Assembly: GCA_029814805.1 (NCBI GenBank)
Contig: CP122393.1
Span: forward strand, 62,001 to 126,000
Direction of reading: 5' to 3'
Source of the DNA: Geminicoccaceae bacterium SCSIO 64248
Lineage (GTDB): Bacteria; Pseudomonadota; Alphaproteobacteria; Geminicoccales; Geminicoccaceae
DNA length: 64,000 bases
Both the position numbers and the translations under genes were made by a program. The notes under the pieces are model-generated. The model saw nothing but the letters and a program-made list of their open reading frames with translations, was not told the DNA's origin and did not search any database. Positions 34,734 to 44,487 of this stretch are shown piece after piece; the first letter of the stretch is position 1; each line of letters opens with the position of its first letter.

Positions 34734-35828
34734 TCAGTTCGGTCGGAGAGCCTGCTGGGTATGACCGTCGAACAAATGGAGGCGGTTCTGATCGGGCACG
34801 AGCCAGACGGGATCGTCGGTCGCCAGGCTGACGCTCGGATCGACGCTGACGATCACCGTGCCGCCGCCGACCTGGAGGTGGGCGTAGGTGACGTCTCCGG
34901 TCGGCTCGACCGTGTAGACCCGCGCGGGTATGGCATCCGGCCGCTCCGACCGGTGCACCGTGATCGTGCTGTGCCGTACGCCCAGGACGACGTCGCGCGT
35001 GGTCGCGTTGCGGGCGGCGCCCGCCCGTTCGGGCGACAGGGCGCATGACCAGCCCTCGCCCGACACTTGGGTGGCGCCGTTGTCCGTCGTGAGCTCGCCA
35101 CGGAGCAGGTTCATCGCCGGGCTGCCGACGAAGCCGGCCACGAACGTGTTGAGCGGATCCGCGAAGATCCGCTCCGGCGTATCGTATTGTTGCAGAAGGC
35201 CGCCGTTCATCACCGCCATCTTGTCGGCCATGGTCATGGCCTCGAGCTGGTCGTGCGTGACGTAGATGACGGTGGCGTTCAGGTCGCGATGGAAGCGCTT
35301 GAGCTCCGCGCGCATCTGGACGCGCAGCTTGGCGTCCAGGTTGGAAAGCGGCTCGTCCATGAGGAAGACGCGCGGGTCGCGAACCAGCGCCCGCCCAAGG
35401 GCGACACGCTGCTGCTGACCGCCCGAGAGCTCGCGCGGACGCCGCTCCAGCAGATGCTCGATGTCGAGGACCTTGGCCGCCTCATGGACCTTCTGCGTGA
35501 TCGCGGCACTCGAGAGCCGGCGCATCTTCAGCGGGAAGGCGAGGTTGTTGTAGACGGTCTTGTTCGGGTAGAGCGCGTAGTTCTGAAAGACCATGGCGAT
35601 GTCGCGGTCTTTCGGATCGAGGTCGTTGACCAGCCTTCCGTCGATCATGATCTCGCCGTCGGTGATCTCGCTGAGCCCGGCCACGAGGTTGAGCGTCGTC
35701 GTCTTGCCGCAGCCGGAAGGGCCGACCAGGGCGACGAACGCGCCGTCGTCCACGGTCAGCGAGACGTGGTCGACGGCCACGAAGCTGCCGTAGCTCTTCA
35801 TGACGTCGCGCAACAGAACTTCAGCCAT
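34734..35828 (-). CDS. Sugar ABC transporter ATP-binding protein (UgpC/MalK type)
   Basis: A 364-residue CUT1-type ATPase. Motifs: GPSGCGKTTTLNLVAGL, FQNYALYPNKTVYNNLAFPLK, LSGGQQQRVALGRALVRDP, VFLMDEPLSNLDAKLR, VTHDQLEAM. The C-terminal regulatory (TOBE-like) domain extends from about residue 240 (GSPAMNLLRGEL to LHLFDGHTQ). It energises the importer formed by the two permeases and Tat-type binding protein encoded just upstream on the same strand. Confidence 0.94.
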   Translation of the reverse strand: MAEVLLRDVMKSYGSFVAVDHVSLTVDDGAFVALVGPSGCGKTTTLNLVAGLSEITDGEIMIDGRLVNDLDPKDRDIAMVFQNYALYPNKTVYNNLAFPLKMRRLSSAAITQKVHEAAKVLDIEHLLERRPRELSGGQQQRVALGRALVRDPRVFLMDEPLSNLDAKLRVQMRAELKRFHRDLNATVIYVTHDQLEAMTMADKMAVMNGGLLQQYDTPERIFADPLNTFVAGFVGSPAMNLLRGELTTDNGATQVSGEGWSCALSPERAGAARNATTRDVVLGVRHSTITVHRSERPDAIPARVYTVEPTGDVTYAHLQVGGGTVIVSVDPSVSLATDDPVWLVPDQNRLHLFDGHTQQALRPN

Positions 35829-35874
35829 CAGGACTCCCTACGCTCGTCGCCTCAGCCGGCGGCCGCGGGCTACG

Positions 35875-36762
35875 TCAGGATTTGACCGCGCCTTCGGTCA
35901 GGGCGCGCACGAAGTATTTCTGCAGGATCAGGAACATCAGGACGACGGGAACGCTCATGATGAACGACGCCGCCATCAATCCGGGCCAGTTGGTCGCGTA
36001 TTCCGTGAAGAACCGCTGCAGACCGACCGGCAGGGTCAACTTGCTTTTGTCATTGAGAAAGGTCAGGGCGTAGACATACTCGTTCCAGGCCGTGATGAAC
36101 GAGTAAATCGCCGTCGCCACGATACCGGGCGCCGACAGCGGCATCACCACAAGCATGAACGCCTGGAAGCGGGTCGCGCCGTCGATGCGGGCCGCCTGCT
36201 CGAGTTGGATCGGGATGTTGTCGTAGAAGCCCTTCAAGAGCCAGATCGACAAAGGCAGCCCGAAGGTCAGGTAGGTGAGGATCAGCGAGGCCTGCGTGTT
36301 CACCAGGCCCAAAAAGCGCATCATGACGAAGAGCGGCATCAGGAAGACGACCGCCGGGAACATGTTGCGGAACAGGACCGAGAAGAACAGCCACTTGCGG
36401 CCGGGAAAGCGGAAACGCGAGAACGCGTAGGCGGCGGGAACGGCGATCATCACGCTGAGCACCGTGGTCGCCGCCGATATCCAGACGCTGTTCCAGAGAT
36501 AGCCGAGGAATTCGTGGCCGACGTCGTTGGTCGGCGACAGGAGCCGGTGATACTGCTCGAAGGTCACCTCGGTCGGTATCCATGCGGGCGGATACTGGAG
36601 AGCGCCGAACTGCGTCTTCACCGAAGTCAGCAGCATCCAGAGCATCGGCAGGAAGGCGAAGAGCAGGAGCAGGACGAGGAAGATCCAGCCGGTGATCGTC
36701 CAGCCGCGCGCTCCCGTCTGACGGCGGCCCGCCGTGGGCACCGTTGCGATGGCCGTGCTCAT
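35875..36762 (-). CDS. Sugar ABC transporter permease (MalG type)
   Basis: A 295-residue CUT1 permease with six predicted helices. Recognisable features: TITGWIFLVLLLLFAFLPMLWMLLTSVKT at the N-terminus and the EAA loop EQAARIDGATRFQAFMLVVMPLSAPGIVATAIYSFITAWNEYVYALTF near the C-terminus, highly typical of MalG. The start overlaps the MalF-type stop by four bases (ATGA). Substrate probably a mono- or disaccharide or sugar acid fed to the downstream enzymes. Confidence 0.94.
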   Translation of the reverse strand: MSTAIATVPTAGRRQTGARGWTITGWIFLVLLLLFAFLPMLWMLLTSVKTQFGALQYPPAWIPTEVTFEQYHRLLSPTNDVGHEFLGYLWNSVWISAATTVLSVMIAVPAAYAFSRFRFPGRKWLFFSVLFRNMFPAVVFLMPLFVMMRFLGLVNTQASLILTYLTFGLPLSIWLLKGFYDNIPIQLEQAARIDGATRFQAFMLVVMPLSAPGIVATAIYSFITAWNEYVYALTFLNDKSKLTLPVGLQRFFTEYATNWPGLMAASFIMSVPVVLMFLILQKYFVRALTEGAVKS

Positions 36763-37721
36763 GCGTCCCTCCGATCGTCGCCGCGGGTCAGGGCGCGGAC
36801 GTAGAAATAGCCGATCACGATCATCGCCAGGAACAGGATGACCGAATAGGCGGAGGCGAGACCGAACTGGATGCGCCCGAAGGCGAGCTGGTAGATCGCG
36901 GTGATCCAGATCTCGGACGCGCCGGCCGGCCCGCCGCCGGTCATGATCCAGGGAATGGTGAAATGATTGAGGTTGGCGACGAACAGGAGAAGGACGGTGA
37001 TCAACGTCACGCCCTTCAGATGCGGGAACGTCACGTGCCAGAAACGCTGCCAGACGCCGGCGCCGTCGACCTGCGCCGCCCGCAGGAGCTGATCCGGCAC
37101 GGTCTGCAGGCCGGCCAGCATCATGATCATGGCGAAGGGGAACTCCTTCCAGACATTGACGACGATGAGCGACGGAAGCACCCAGTCGACATTGTCCAGG
37201 AAGTTGATCGGCCGGTCGGTCAGGCCGATCTGCATCGCGACCGCGCCTATGACCCCGAAATCGCTGTGATAGATCCAGCGCCAGACATAGGACGCCGCGA
37301 CGGCGCTGATGACGTAGGGAACGAGCAGGATGCCGCGCAGCAGGCCGCGGCCGATGAACTCGCGATTGAGGACGATCGCGGCGCCGAAGCCGAGGACGAA
37401 GGCGAAGAAGGTCGACGCGACCGTCCAGATCGCGGTGTTCAGCGTCACCTCGTGGAAGCTTCGCGCCGCGAGGATCCGCGTGTAGTTCTCGAAGCCGACG
37501 AAGATCTTCTCGGACATCGCCAGGCTGGGCGGCGTGCTGAAGAACGAGAGGTAGAACGTGTAGGCGATCGGATAGGCGATCACGAGCAGCATCACGCCCA
37601 GCGCAGGCGCGATGTAGAGGTAGTCCGCGCGATGCCTGTAGATCCGCGCGAGAAGTCCGTCCGCTCGTTTCCTCGCCTGCGACGAGGTCAGCGATCGGAC
37701 GTGCTGGGCGGCAAGGGTCAC
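36759..37721 (-). CDS. Sugar ABC transporter permease (MalF type)
   Basis: A 320-residue CUT1 permease. Seen: YIAPALGVMLLVIAYPIAYTFYLSFFS, RGILLVPYVISAVAASYVWRWIYHSDFG, and the EAA segment LRAAQVDGAGVWQRFWHVTFPHLKGVTLITVLLLFVANLNHF. It pairs with the MalG-type subunit. A hairpin region (37757-37782) separates it from the preceding binding-protein gene. Confidence 0.94.
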   Translation of the reverse strand: MTLAAQHVRSLTSSQARKRADGLLARIYRHRADYLYIAPALGVMLLVIAYPIAYTFYLSFFSTPPSLAMSEKIFVGFENYTRILAARSFHEVTLNTAIWTVASTFFAFVLGFGAAIVLNREFIGRGLLRGILLVPYVISAVAASYVWRWIYHSDFGVIGAVAMQIGLTDRPINFLDNVDWVLPSLIVVNVWKEFPFAMIMMLAGLQTVPDQLLRAAQVDGAGVWQRFWHVTFPHLKGVTLITVLLLFVANLNHFTIPWIMTGGGPAGASEIWITAIYQLAFGRIQFGLASAYSVILFLAMIVIGYFYVRALTRGDDRRDA

Positions 37722-37756
37722 AATCGGTCTTCCCTGCTGTCGACGAAGCGGCGCGC

Positions 37757-37782
37757 CGGTCCGGAAGCCAGCTTCCGGGCCG
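37757..37782 (-). other. Intercistronic hairpin after the CUT1 binding-protein gene
   Basis: On the minus strand, an interrupted stem (CGG and CCGGAAG pairing with CTTCCGG and CCG, one mismatch) immediately follows the binding-protein stop at 37791 and precedes the MalF-type gene. Likely stabilises the 3' end of the binding-protein message and reduces read-through to the permeases. Confidence 0.5.
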
Positions 37783-37790
37783 CCTTGCGG

Positions 37791-39299
37791 CTAGATGCCG
37801 TCCAACAATTGCTGGACCCTGTAGGCCGCGTCGTCGGCGGCGTCCTCGATCGACATCGTCTCGGTCAGCGCGTTCTGCAGCATGTCGGGGATGATGATGT
37901 TCATGATCTCGGTCGATTCGGGGATGACCGGGAAGGGAATGCCGCTCGGCAGCATCGACGAGGTCACGTCCAGGAACTTGATCTGGTCGAGCCGTTCCTT
38001 CATCCAGCTCGTCCGGAAGCCGCGGATGTTACCGGGATTCGAGGACGACCAGTTGTACCGGGTCGACCACTCCGGCCCGGTCATGAAGGTGATCAGCGCC
38101 CGCGCCGCGTCGACGTCGAGGTCGCCGTCGACGACGTCGGGATGGAACATGTGCACGTTGGAGCCGCCGAACACGACGGCGCGGCGCACCGGGCCTTGCG
38201 GGATCAGGCCGTAGCGCATGTTGGCGACGACCGCGTCCGCGATCGCCTTGTCGCTGCCGGTCGCTCGGTTGGCCCGGTCGATCATGAAGGCGTATTCGCT
38301 GGGATGGCTGATCATCATGCCGAGCTGGCCGGCGATGAACGGATCCTGGTTCTCGGTCTGGGTGTTGGTCAGCGCCGACGTCGGCACGGAGCGGTCGCGG
38401 ACATACATGTCGTAGGACAGCTGCAATGCGGCCTTGGTGCCGTCATTGCCGATATAGACCTCCTCGTAGCTCGGATCCGCCTCCGCCTCGTCGAGAGCGC
38501 CGCCGCCATAGGCCCAGCATTGCGGCATGAAGCGGAACGGCGTGTTGCCGGCGTTGGGCCGGGCGACCAGGCCATAGCCGTTCTTGCCGGTCTTCTCTTT
38601 GATTTGCCGGGAGTAGGCGACGACGTCGTCCCAGGTGGCGGGCGGCGTCTCGGGATCGAGGCCCGCTTCCTTGAATATCTCGGCGTTCCAGATGAACGCC
38701 ATGGTCTCGTTGTTGGTCGGGATGCCGTAGCCGGCTCCGTCCCAGGTGACCGACTTCAGTGCGCCCGGCCAGTACTCGTCGGTGCCGTAGCCTATATCCT
38801 CGGGCTTGAGCTCGCTCAGCTGCCCCTTGGCGGCGAACTCGACACCCCACAGGATCGGCAGCCGCGCGACCATGGGCGCCGCGTTGCCGAGCGCGGCGGT
38901 GCGCAGCTTGTTGAGCATGTCGTTGTAGCCGAGATTCTGCCGTTCGATCGTGATGTTCGGATAGGTTCGGCTGAAGGCCTCCCAAAACTGGGCGTCGGTT
39001 TCGTGGTCCAGCTGGGGCGACGCCTCGGTCGGGCCGACCCACCAGTAGGTCAGCCGTCCGGTGTAATCGAGCGGCACCACGCGGGCGCATTCGGCCGCCG
39101 TGTCGACCTCGAGGGTGCCTGCGATGCTCCGGACATAGTCGGGCGACCATTGCGAAAGATCGATGCCGGTGCCGCCCTGTGCCCAGGTGCCGAGCGGGCG
39201 ATACGCGCCGGCGGCGAGCGCGGCCGCGGCGGAGGACTTCAGGACGGTTCGGCGGGTAATGCCGCCGGAGAAGAGATCGCGACGTCCGACACGGGCCAT
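37791..39299 (-). CDS. Sugar ABC substrate-binding protein, Tat-exported (family 1)
   Basis: A 502-residue extracellular solute-binding protein. The N-terminus carries a twin-arginine motif (ITRRTVLKSSAAAALAAG), unlike the other binding proteins here, so it is probably folded, perhaps with ligand or metal, before export. The mature part shows family-1 features: DYTGRLTYWWVGPTEASPQLDHETDAQFWEAFSRTYPNITIERQNLGYNDMLNKLRTAALG and AFIWNAEIFKEAGLDPETPPATWDDVVAYSRQIKEKTG. It is the ligand receptor of the CUT1 importer. Preceded by the aldo/keto reductase gene at 98 bases. Confidence 0.9.
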   Translation of the reverse strand: MARVGRRDLFSGGITRRTVLKSSAAAALAAGAYRPLGTWAQGGTGIDLSQWSPDYVRSIAGTLEVDTAAECARVVPLDYTGRLTYWWVGPTEASPQLDHETDAQFWEAFSRTYPNITIERQNLGYNDMLNKLRTAALGNAAPMVARLPILWGVEFAAKGQLSELKPEDIGYGTDEYWPGALKSVTWDGAGYGIPTNNETMAFIWNAEIFKEAGLDPETPPATWDDVVAYSRQIKEKTGKNGYGLVARPNAGNTPFRFMPQCWAYGGGALDEAEADPSYEEVYIGNDGTKAALQLSYDMYVRDRSVPTSALTNTQTENQDPFIAGQLGMMISHPSEYAFMIDRANRATGSDKAIADAVVANMRYGLIPQGPVRRAVVFGGSNVHMFHPDVVDGDLDVDAARALITFMTGPEWSTRYNWSSSNPGNIRGFRTSWMKERLDQIKFLDVTSSMLPSGIPFPVIPESTEIMNIIIPDMLQNALTETMSIEDAADDAAYRVQQLLDGI

Positions 39300-39397
39300 C
39301 AGTCTGTCTCCTGTCTGTCGTTATTCTTCTGTCGTGGCCGGGTGGTCCTGGTTCGACCTGATGCCGGCAGGCGTATTCCTGGTTTCGAGACGGTTCC

Positions 39398-40378
<981 letters not shown>

Positions 40379-40463
40379 GTCGTCCGCCCGTCGAGACGGA
40401 ACGAAGCGTCGCTCATCGCGATCGTCATGCCCATAGCCTCCCCGTTGCGATCAACGGTTGTTC

Positions 40464-40488
40464 GTTCATATTTGGAACAGGGCTGTTC
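40464..40488. promoter_or_regulatory. Overlapping dyads in the AKR/IclR divergent promoter (candidate IclR operator)
   Basis: GTTC-N7-GAAC (40464-40478) resembles the dyads bound by IclR-family proteins such as PcaR. It overlaps a second, GAACAG-GG-CTGTTC (40475-40488), sharing the GAAC half. They lie between the divergent aldo/keto reductase and IclR genes, 64-88 bases before the IclR ATG. Confidence 0.55.
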
Positions 40489-40551
40489 AGATCAGGTTGC
40501 CGATCCCGGACGGTTGTGTCAACACGGGCTCTGTTTACGGGATGCGTTTTT

Positions 40552-41385
40552 ATGGATGACGCCGCCAAAGCCGGAGATCCTTCGCGCAACGGCCTACCGG
40601 TGATCGACCGGATGTGCGCCATGCTGGGCATGCTGGAACTGCGGCTCCAGGGTGCGACGATAAGGGACCTGAGCGACGACCTCGACCTGCCGCGTTCAAC
40701 GGTCTATCGCAGCCTGAACACGCTGGAGGCGCATGGGATCGTCCGTCGGTCCGCCGCCGGCGCCTACTCGCTCGGACCGCGGGTGCTGACTTTGGCCGCC
40801 CAGGTCCGCGAGGACGTGGCCGACGACGATCTCGCTGCCTTTGTGGAGCCTTGGTTGCGCCGGCTCTCCGAGATCATCGGCGAGGCCAGCAAGGTGACCG
40901 TGCGCGACGGCGACCGCGCGCTGGTGATCGCGGTGGCGCAGGGGTCGAGCGGCTACGGCCTGACCATCATCGCCGGACAGAGCTTCCCGCTGCACGCCGG
41001 TGGAGCCAGCAAGCTTCTGCTCGCGCACATGCCCGAGCCCGAGATCGAGGCGTTCCTGTCGCAGCCGCTGAAAGGCCTGACGCGACGGACGATCAGCGAC
41101 CCTCGCCGTCTTGCCAACGAGCTGAAGCGCATACGCCGACGCGGCTGGGCGCTCGATCGAGGCGAGCACTCGACGAGCGTGCATGCCATCGCCGCGCCGA
41201 TCGTCGACGGCTCGGGCGGCGTCGTCGCCGCGCTCAGCGTGCCCTTCCTGGCCGATCGGGATTCGATGGCGCGATCGCGCATCCACACAGCCGTGCTCGA
41301 CATGGCGCGCACGATCTCCAGCCATCTCGCGGCGAGAGAGTCCCGCGATCCTGCGCGGCGTGCAAGGATGCGCGTGCCGGCATGA
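40552..41385 (+). CDS. IclR family transcriptional regulator (first of pair)
   Basis: A 277-residue regulator. Winged helix (about 15-75: PVIDRMCAMLGMLELRLQGATIRDLSDDLDLPRSTVYRSLNTLEAHGIV), then the IclR effector domain (LRRLSEIIGEASKVTVRDGDRALVIAVAQG to HAIAAPIVDGSGGVVAALSVPF). Divergent from the aldo/keto-reductase/CUT1/sugar-acid operon, which it probably controls. The second IclR gene begins inside its last codon (ATGA). The ATG at 40552 was chosen; the frame upstream runs through the divergent promoter. Confidence 0.92.
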   Translation: MDDAAKAGDPSRNGLPVIDRMCAMLGMLELRLQGATIRDLSDDLDLPRSTVYRSLNTLEAHGIVRRSAAGAYSLGPRVLTLAAQVREDVADDDLAAFVEPWLRRLSEIIGEASKVTVRDGDRALVIAVAQGSSGYGLTIIAGQSFPLHAGGASKLLLAHMPEPEIEAFLSQPLKGLTRRTISDPRRLANELKRIRRRGWALDRGEHSTSVHAIAAPIVDGSGGVVAALSVPFLADRDSMARSRIHTAVLDMARTISSHLAARESRDPARRARMRVPA

Positions 41386-42161
41386 GCGCCGAGCATCGCG
41401 TTCCCGCGATCGATCGCGCGGTCTCGATCCTGGAGGCGCTCGGCCGCTTCCGCGATGGACTGAGTCTGGCCGGCCTTGCCGCGGAATGCGGGCTCGCCCG
41501 CTCGACCGTCTATCGGATCGTCAATTCGCTGAGCGCCGCCAACGTGGTCCGCCGGGCCCCGGACACCGACAACTACATCCTGGGTATCCGGCTGCTCGGG
41601 TTGGCCGCCAGCATGCGCAAGGGCTTCCACCGGCTGGATCTCGCCCTGATCGGCCATGACAGGATCGCCTGCCTCGCCGCGGAGACCGGCGAGTCGAGCA
41701 AGATCTCGGTGCTCGACGGCGACGCCGCGCTGTGCATCGACGCCGTTGTCGGCATGGGTGCCTATGCCCTGATGCCGCTCGTAGGCGAGCGCTTTCCCCT
41801 TCATGCGGGCGCGGCCAGCAAGATCCTGCTCGCCGCCATGGATTCGGACGCGCGCAAGTCGGTGCTGGCCGGGGCGCTGGCGAGGCATTCGGAACGGACG
41901 GTCGTCGATCCGGCCGCGCTGCGGCGCGAGCTTCGGCGGGTCGCGCGGGACGGCTGGGCGGAGGACCGGGGCGAATACCGGACCGCCGCCCGCGCGCTCG
42001 CCGGACCAGTCCACGACCGGACGGGCCGCGTCATTGCCGCCGTCAGCCTGGTCTATCTCGCGGACAAGCACGACCAGGCGGCCGCCGCCTACCGGAAGGC
42101 CATGCTCGCGTGCTGCGCCTCGATCACCGCCGAACTTGCGCGGCTGGACGTCGACGCCTGA
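41382..42161 (+). CDS. IclR family transcriptional regulator (second of pair)
   Basis: A 259-residue regulator with a winged helix (VPAIDRAVSILEALGRFRDGLSLAGLAAECGLARSTVYRIVNSLSAANVV) and an IclR effector domain (IACLAAETGESSKISVLDGDAALCIDAVVGMGAYALMPLVGERFPLHAGAASKILLAAM). It overlaps the first IclR gene by four bases. The two share the same architecture but differ in sequence, so a heteromer or separate ligand inputs are possible. Convergent with the rhaU gene at 42174. Confidence 0.92.
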   Translation: MSAEHRVPAIDRAVSILEALGRFRDGLSLAGLAAECGLARSTVYRIVNSLSAANVVRRAPDTDNYILGIRLLGLAASMRKGFHRLDLALIGHDRIACLAAETGESSKISVLDGDAALCIDAVVGMGAYALMPLVGERFPLHAGAASKILLAAMDSDARKSVLAGALARHSERTVVDPAALRRELRRVARDGWAEDRGEYRTAARALAGPVHDRTGRVIAAVSLVYLADKHDQAAAAYRKAMLACCASITAELARLDVDA

Positions 42162-42173
42162 TCGAACGACGCC

Positions 42174-42497
42174 TCACTCCATGTGGAACATCGTAAGGAG
42201 CGGCCGGCTGACCGGGCTGCCGTCGGCCTCGGTCGCCATGATGTCGGCCATGAACGTCCACCAGCGGCGCATGATCTCCTGCTTCGGCAGGTCGTCCATG
42301 CCGTGGCCGGCGGTTCGGCGCAGGACCGCGAACAGGGCGTTGGTCTCCGGATCGAGGAAGATGCTGTAGTCGCTGATGCCGGCGTCCTTGAGTAGCGCGG
42401 TCAGCTCCGGCCAGATCGCGTCGTGGCGCGCCTTGTAGGTCTCGGCTTGGCCGGGATCGAGCTGCATGCGAAAGGCGATTCGCTCGCCGGCGGTCAC
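42174..42497 (-). CDS. rhaU: L-rhamnose mutarotase
   Basis: A 107-residue mutarotase converting alpha- and beta-L-rhamnose so the isomerase can use it. Family features: [44 protein letters not shown] and the C-terminal [35 protein letters not shown], matching RhaM/RhaU closely. The start is the GTG at 42497, overlapping the permease stop (GTGA). Last gene of the rhaSTPQU operon. In Rhizobium leguminosarum the kinase rhaK follows here; it is absent. Confidence 0.93.
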   Translation of the reverse strand: MTAGERIAFRMQLDPGQAETYKARHDAIWPELTALLKDAGISDYSIFLDPETNALFAVLRRTAGHGMDDLPKQEIMRRWWTFMADIMATEADGSPVSRPLLTMFHME

Positions 42498-43504
42498 GGC
42501 CGCTCTCCCCGTGCCGTCAGCCGTCGCGCCAGGATGGGCAGGGCGATGACGCCGATCAGCAGCCCGCCGGTCACGATCGACATGACGATGCCCGGCACAT
42601 TGAGAAGGCCGAGGCCGAAGGTGACCAGGCCGATCAGGAGCGCGGCGAGGACCACGCCCGCGATCGAGCCGACTCCGCCCAGGATCGAGACGCCGCCCAG
42701 AATGACCATCGTGATGATCTCCAGCTCCCAGCCGACCGCGATCGAGGGGCGGGTCGAGCCCAGGCGCGAGGTCAGGAGGATCGACGCGATGCCGCTCGCA
42801 AGGCCGACCAGGGCGAACAGCCAGAAACGGTAGCGATCGACGCGGATGCCGGAGAAGAAGGCGGCGGTCGGGTTGCTGCCGATCGCCTTGATCCGCCGGC
42901 CGATCACGGTGACGTGCAGGACGACGCCGGTCAGCATGGCGAGGACGGCGAACACGACCATTTCGAACGAGATCAGTCCCCAGGCGTAGCCCTGGCCGAA
43001 GAAGGCGAAGCTGTCGGGATAGTCGCGCAGCGCCTGGTCGCCGAGGACGGCATAGGCGACGCCGCGAAACAGGCTCATCGTGCCGATCGTGGCGACGATC
43101 GCCGGCACGCGGAAGGTCGTGACCAGCGCGCCGTTGACCGCGCCGGCGGCGAGGCCGGTCAGGCAGCCTGCGGCGACGATCGCACCGGTGCCGAATCCGG
43201 CGCCCGCGACCAGGCCCATGACGACCGACGCGAGCGCGATGATGCCGGCGACCGAGATGTCGATCTCGCGCGCGATGATCAGGAGCGCCATCGGCAGGGC
43301 GACGATGGCCTTCTCGGTGAAATTGAAGGTTAAGTCCGAGAGGGTCCAGGGATCGAGGAAGTAGGGCGAAGCCCAGGCGTTGAAGCCGAAGACGGCCGCG
43401 ACGACCAGGAGAAGCAGGATCTCCCACCGCCAGAGCCGCCGGCCTCCCGTGGCGGCGGGAACCGGCCGCTCGGCGTGGCTCTCCTTGGGCACGGCGATGC
43501 TCAT
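42494..43504 (-). CDS. rhaQ: Rhamnose ABC transporter permease
   Basis: A 336-residue permease of the CUT2 (RbsC-type) class. Features: [134 protein letters not shown]. The start ATG overlaps the rhaP stop. Forms the channel with RhaP. The symbol follows the rhizobial order rhaSTPQU. Confidence 0.9.
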   Translation of the reverse strand: MSIAVPKESHAERPVPAATGGRRLWRWEILLLLVVAAVFGFNAWASPYFLDPWTLSDLTFNFTEKAIVALPMALLIIAREIDISVAGIIALASVVMGLVAGAGFGTGAIVAAGCLTGLAAGAVNGALVTTFRVPAIVATIGTMSLFRGVAYAVLGDQALRDYPDSFAFFGQGYAWGLISFEMVVFAVLAMLTGVVLHVTVIGRRIKAIGSNPTAAFFSGIRVDRYRFWLFALVGLASGIASILLTSRLGSTRPSIAVGWELEIITMVILGGVSILGGVGSIAGVVLAALLIGLVTFGLGLLNVPGIVMSIVTGGLLIGVIALPILARRLTARGERP

Positions 43505-44475
43505 GCCGCGGCCTCCTCGAGAATGCGCCGGGGCGGCGCGCGGTCGCTGCGCGCGTTCAGGATCACCGCGATCGTGATCACCAAGCCGCTGATCGCCATC
43601 TGCCAGAAGGGCGAGACCCCCATGAGCGGCAGGGCGTTCTTGATGATGCCGAGGAACAGGGCGCCCAGGACGACGCCCGCGACCGTGCCCACGCCGCCCG
43701 CGATCGACACGCCGCCGATCACGCAGGCGGCGATGACCTGGAGCTCGAAGCCCTGCGCGACGTCGGTATAGGCGACGGCGAACCGCGAGATCCAGAGATA
43801 GCCGCACAGGCCGGCGATGGCGCCGGACAGGGTGAAGGCCAGGAACTGCGAGCGCCCGACGTCGATGCCGGCATAGGCGGCCGCCGACGGGTTGTCGCCG
43901 GCGGCGTAGAGGTTCCGGCCGGCCGTCGTGCGGCTCAGGAACAGGGAAGCGAGGACGACGCCGGCGATCGCCATCCACGACAGGACGGACAGCCCGAGCA
44001 TCGGCATGCGCACCGTGTCGAGGAAAGCCGGCGACATCTGGTTGCTGTTGACCCAGGCGCCGCCCGATACGACGAACACCAGGCCGCGATAGATCGAGAG
44101 CGTGCCGAGCGTCACCACGATCGAGGGGATGCCGAGGCGCCAGACGAGAACGCCGTTGAACGCGCCCAGACCCGCGCCGATCACCGGCGCCAGCAGCAGG
44201 ACAGGCAGCACGCCGACCCCGGGATAGGAGGCGTTCAGCAAGGCCACAAGCATGCCGGTCAGGGCCAGGTTGGCCGCCACCGACAGATCGACGCTGCGGG
44301 TCAAGAGGACCAGCATCTGGCCGAGCGCCAGCAGGATGAGGATGCCCGTGTCGTCGATCACCTCGGCCAGGCCGCGCGGGGTGACGAAAGCGGGGAAGAA
44401 CAGGGCGACCACGGCGAGCAGCAGGACGGTCAGCAGGCCGAGGCCGATGTCGCGGTTGATCGTGGGCAAGGTCAT
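43501..44475 (-). CDS. rhaP: Rhamnose ABC transporter permease
   Basis: A 324-residue CUT2 permease: [149 protein letters not shown]. Its gene overlaps rhaQ by four bases and follows rhaT by 12 bases. Assignment to rhamnose rests on the locus. Confidence 0.9.
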   Translation of the reverse strand: MTLPTINRDIGLGLLTVLLLAVVALFFPAFVTPRGLAEVIDDTGILILLALGQMLVLLTRSVDLSVAANLALTGMLVALLNASYPGVGVLPVLLLAPVIGAGLGAFNGVLVWRLGIPSIVVTLGTLSIYRGLVFVVSGGAWVNSNQMSPAFLDTVRMPMLGLSVLSWMAIAGVVLASLFLSRTTAGRNLYAAGDNPSAAAYAGIDVGRSQFLAFTLSGAIAGLCGYLWISRFAVAYTDVAQGFELQVIAACVIGGVSIAGGVGTVAGVVLGALFLGIIKNALPLMGVSPFWQMAISGLVITIAVILNARSDRAPPRRILEEAAA

Positions 44476-44487
44476 GAACGGCCGCTC

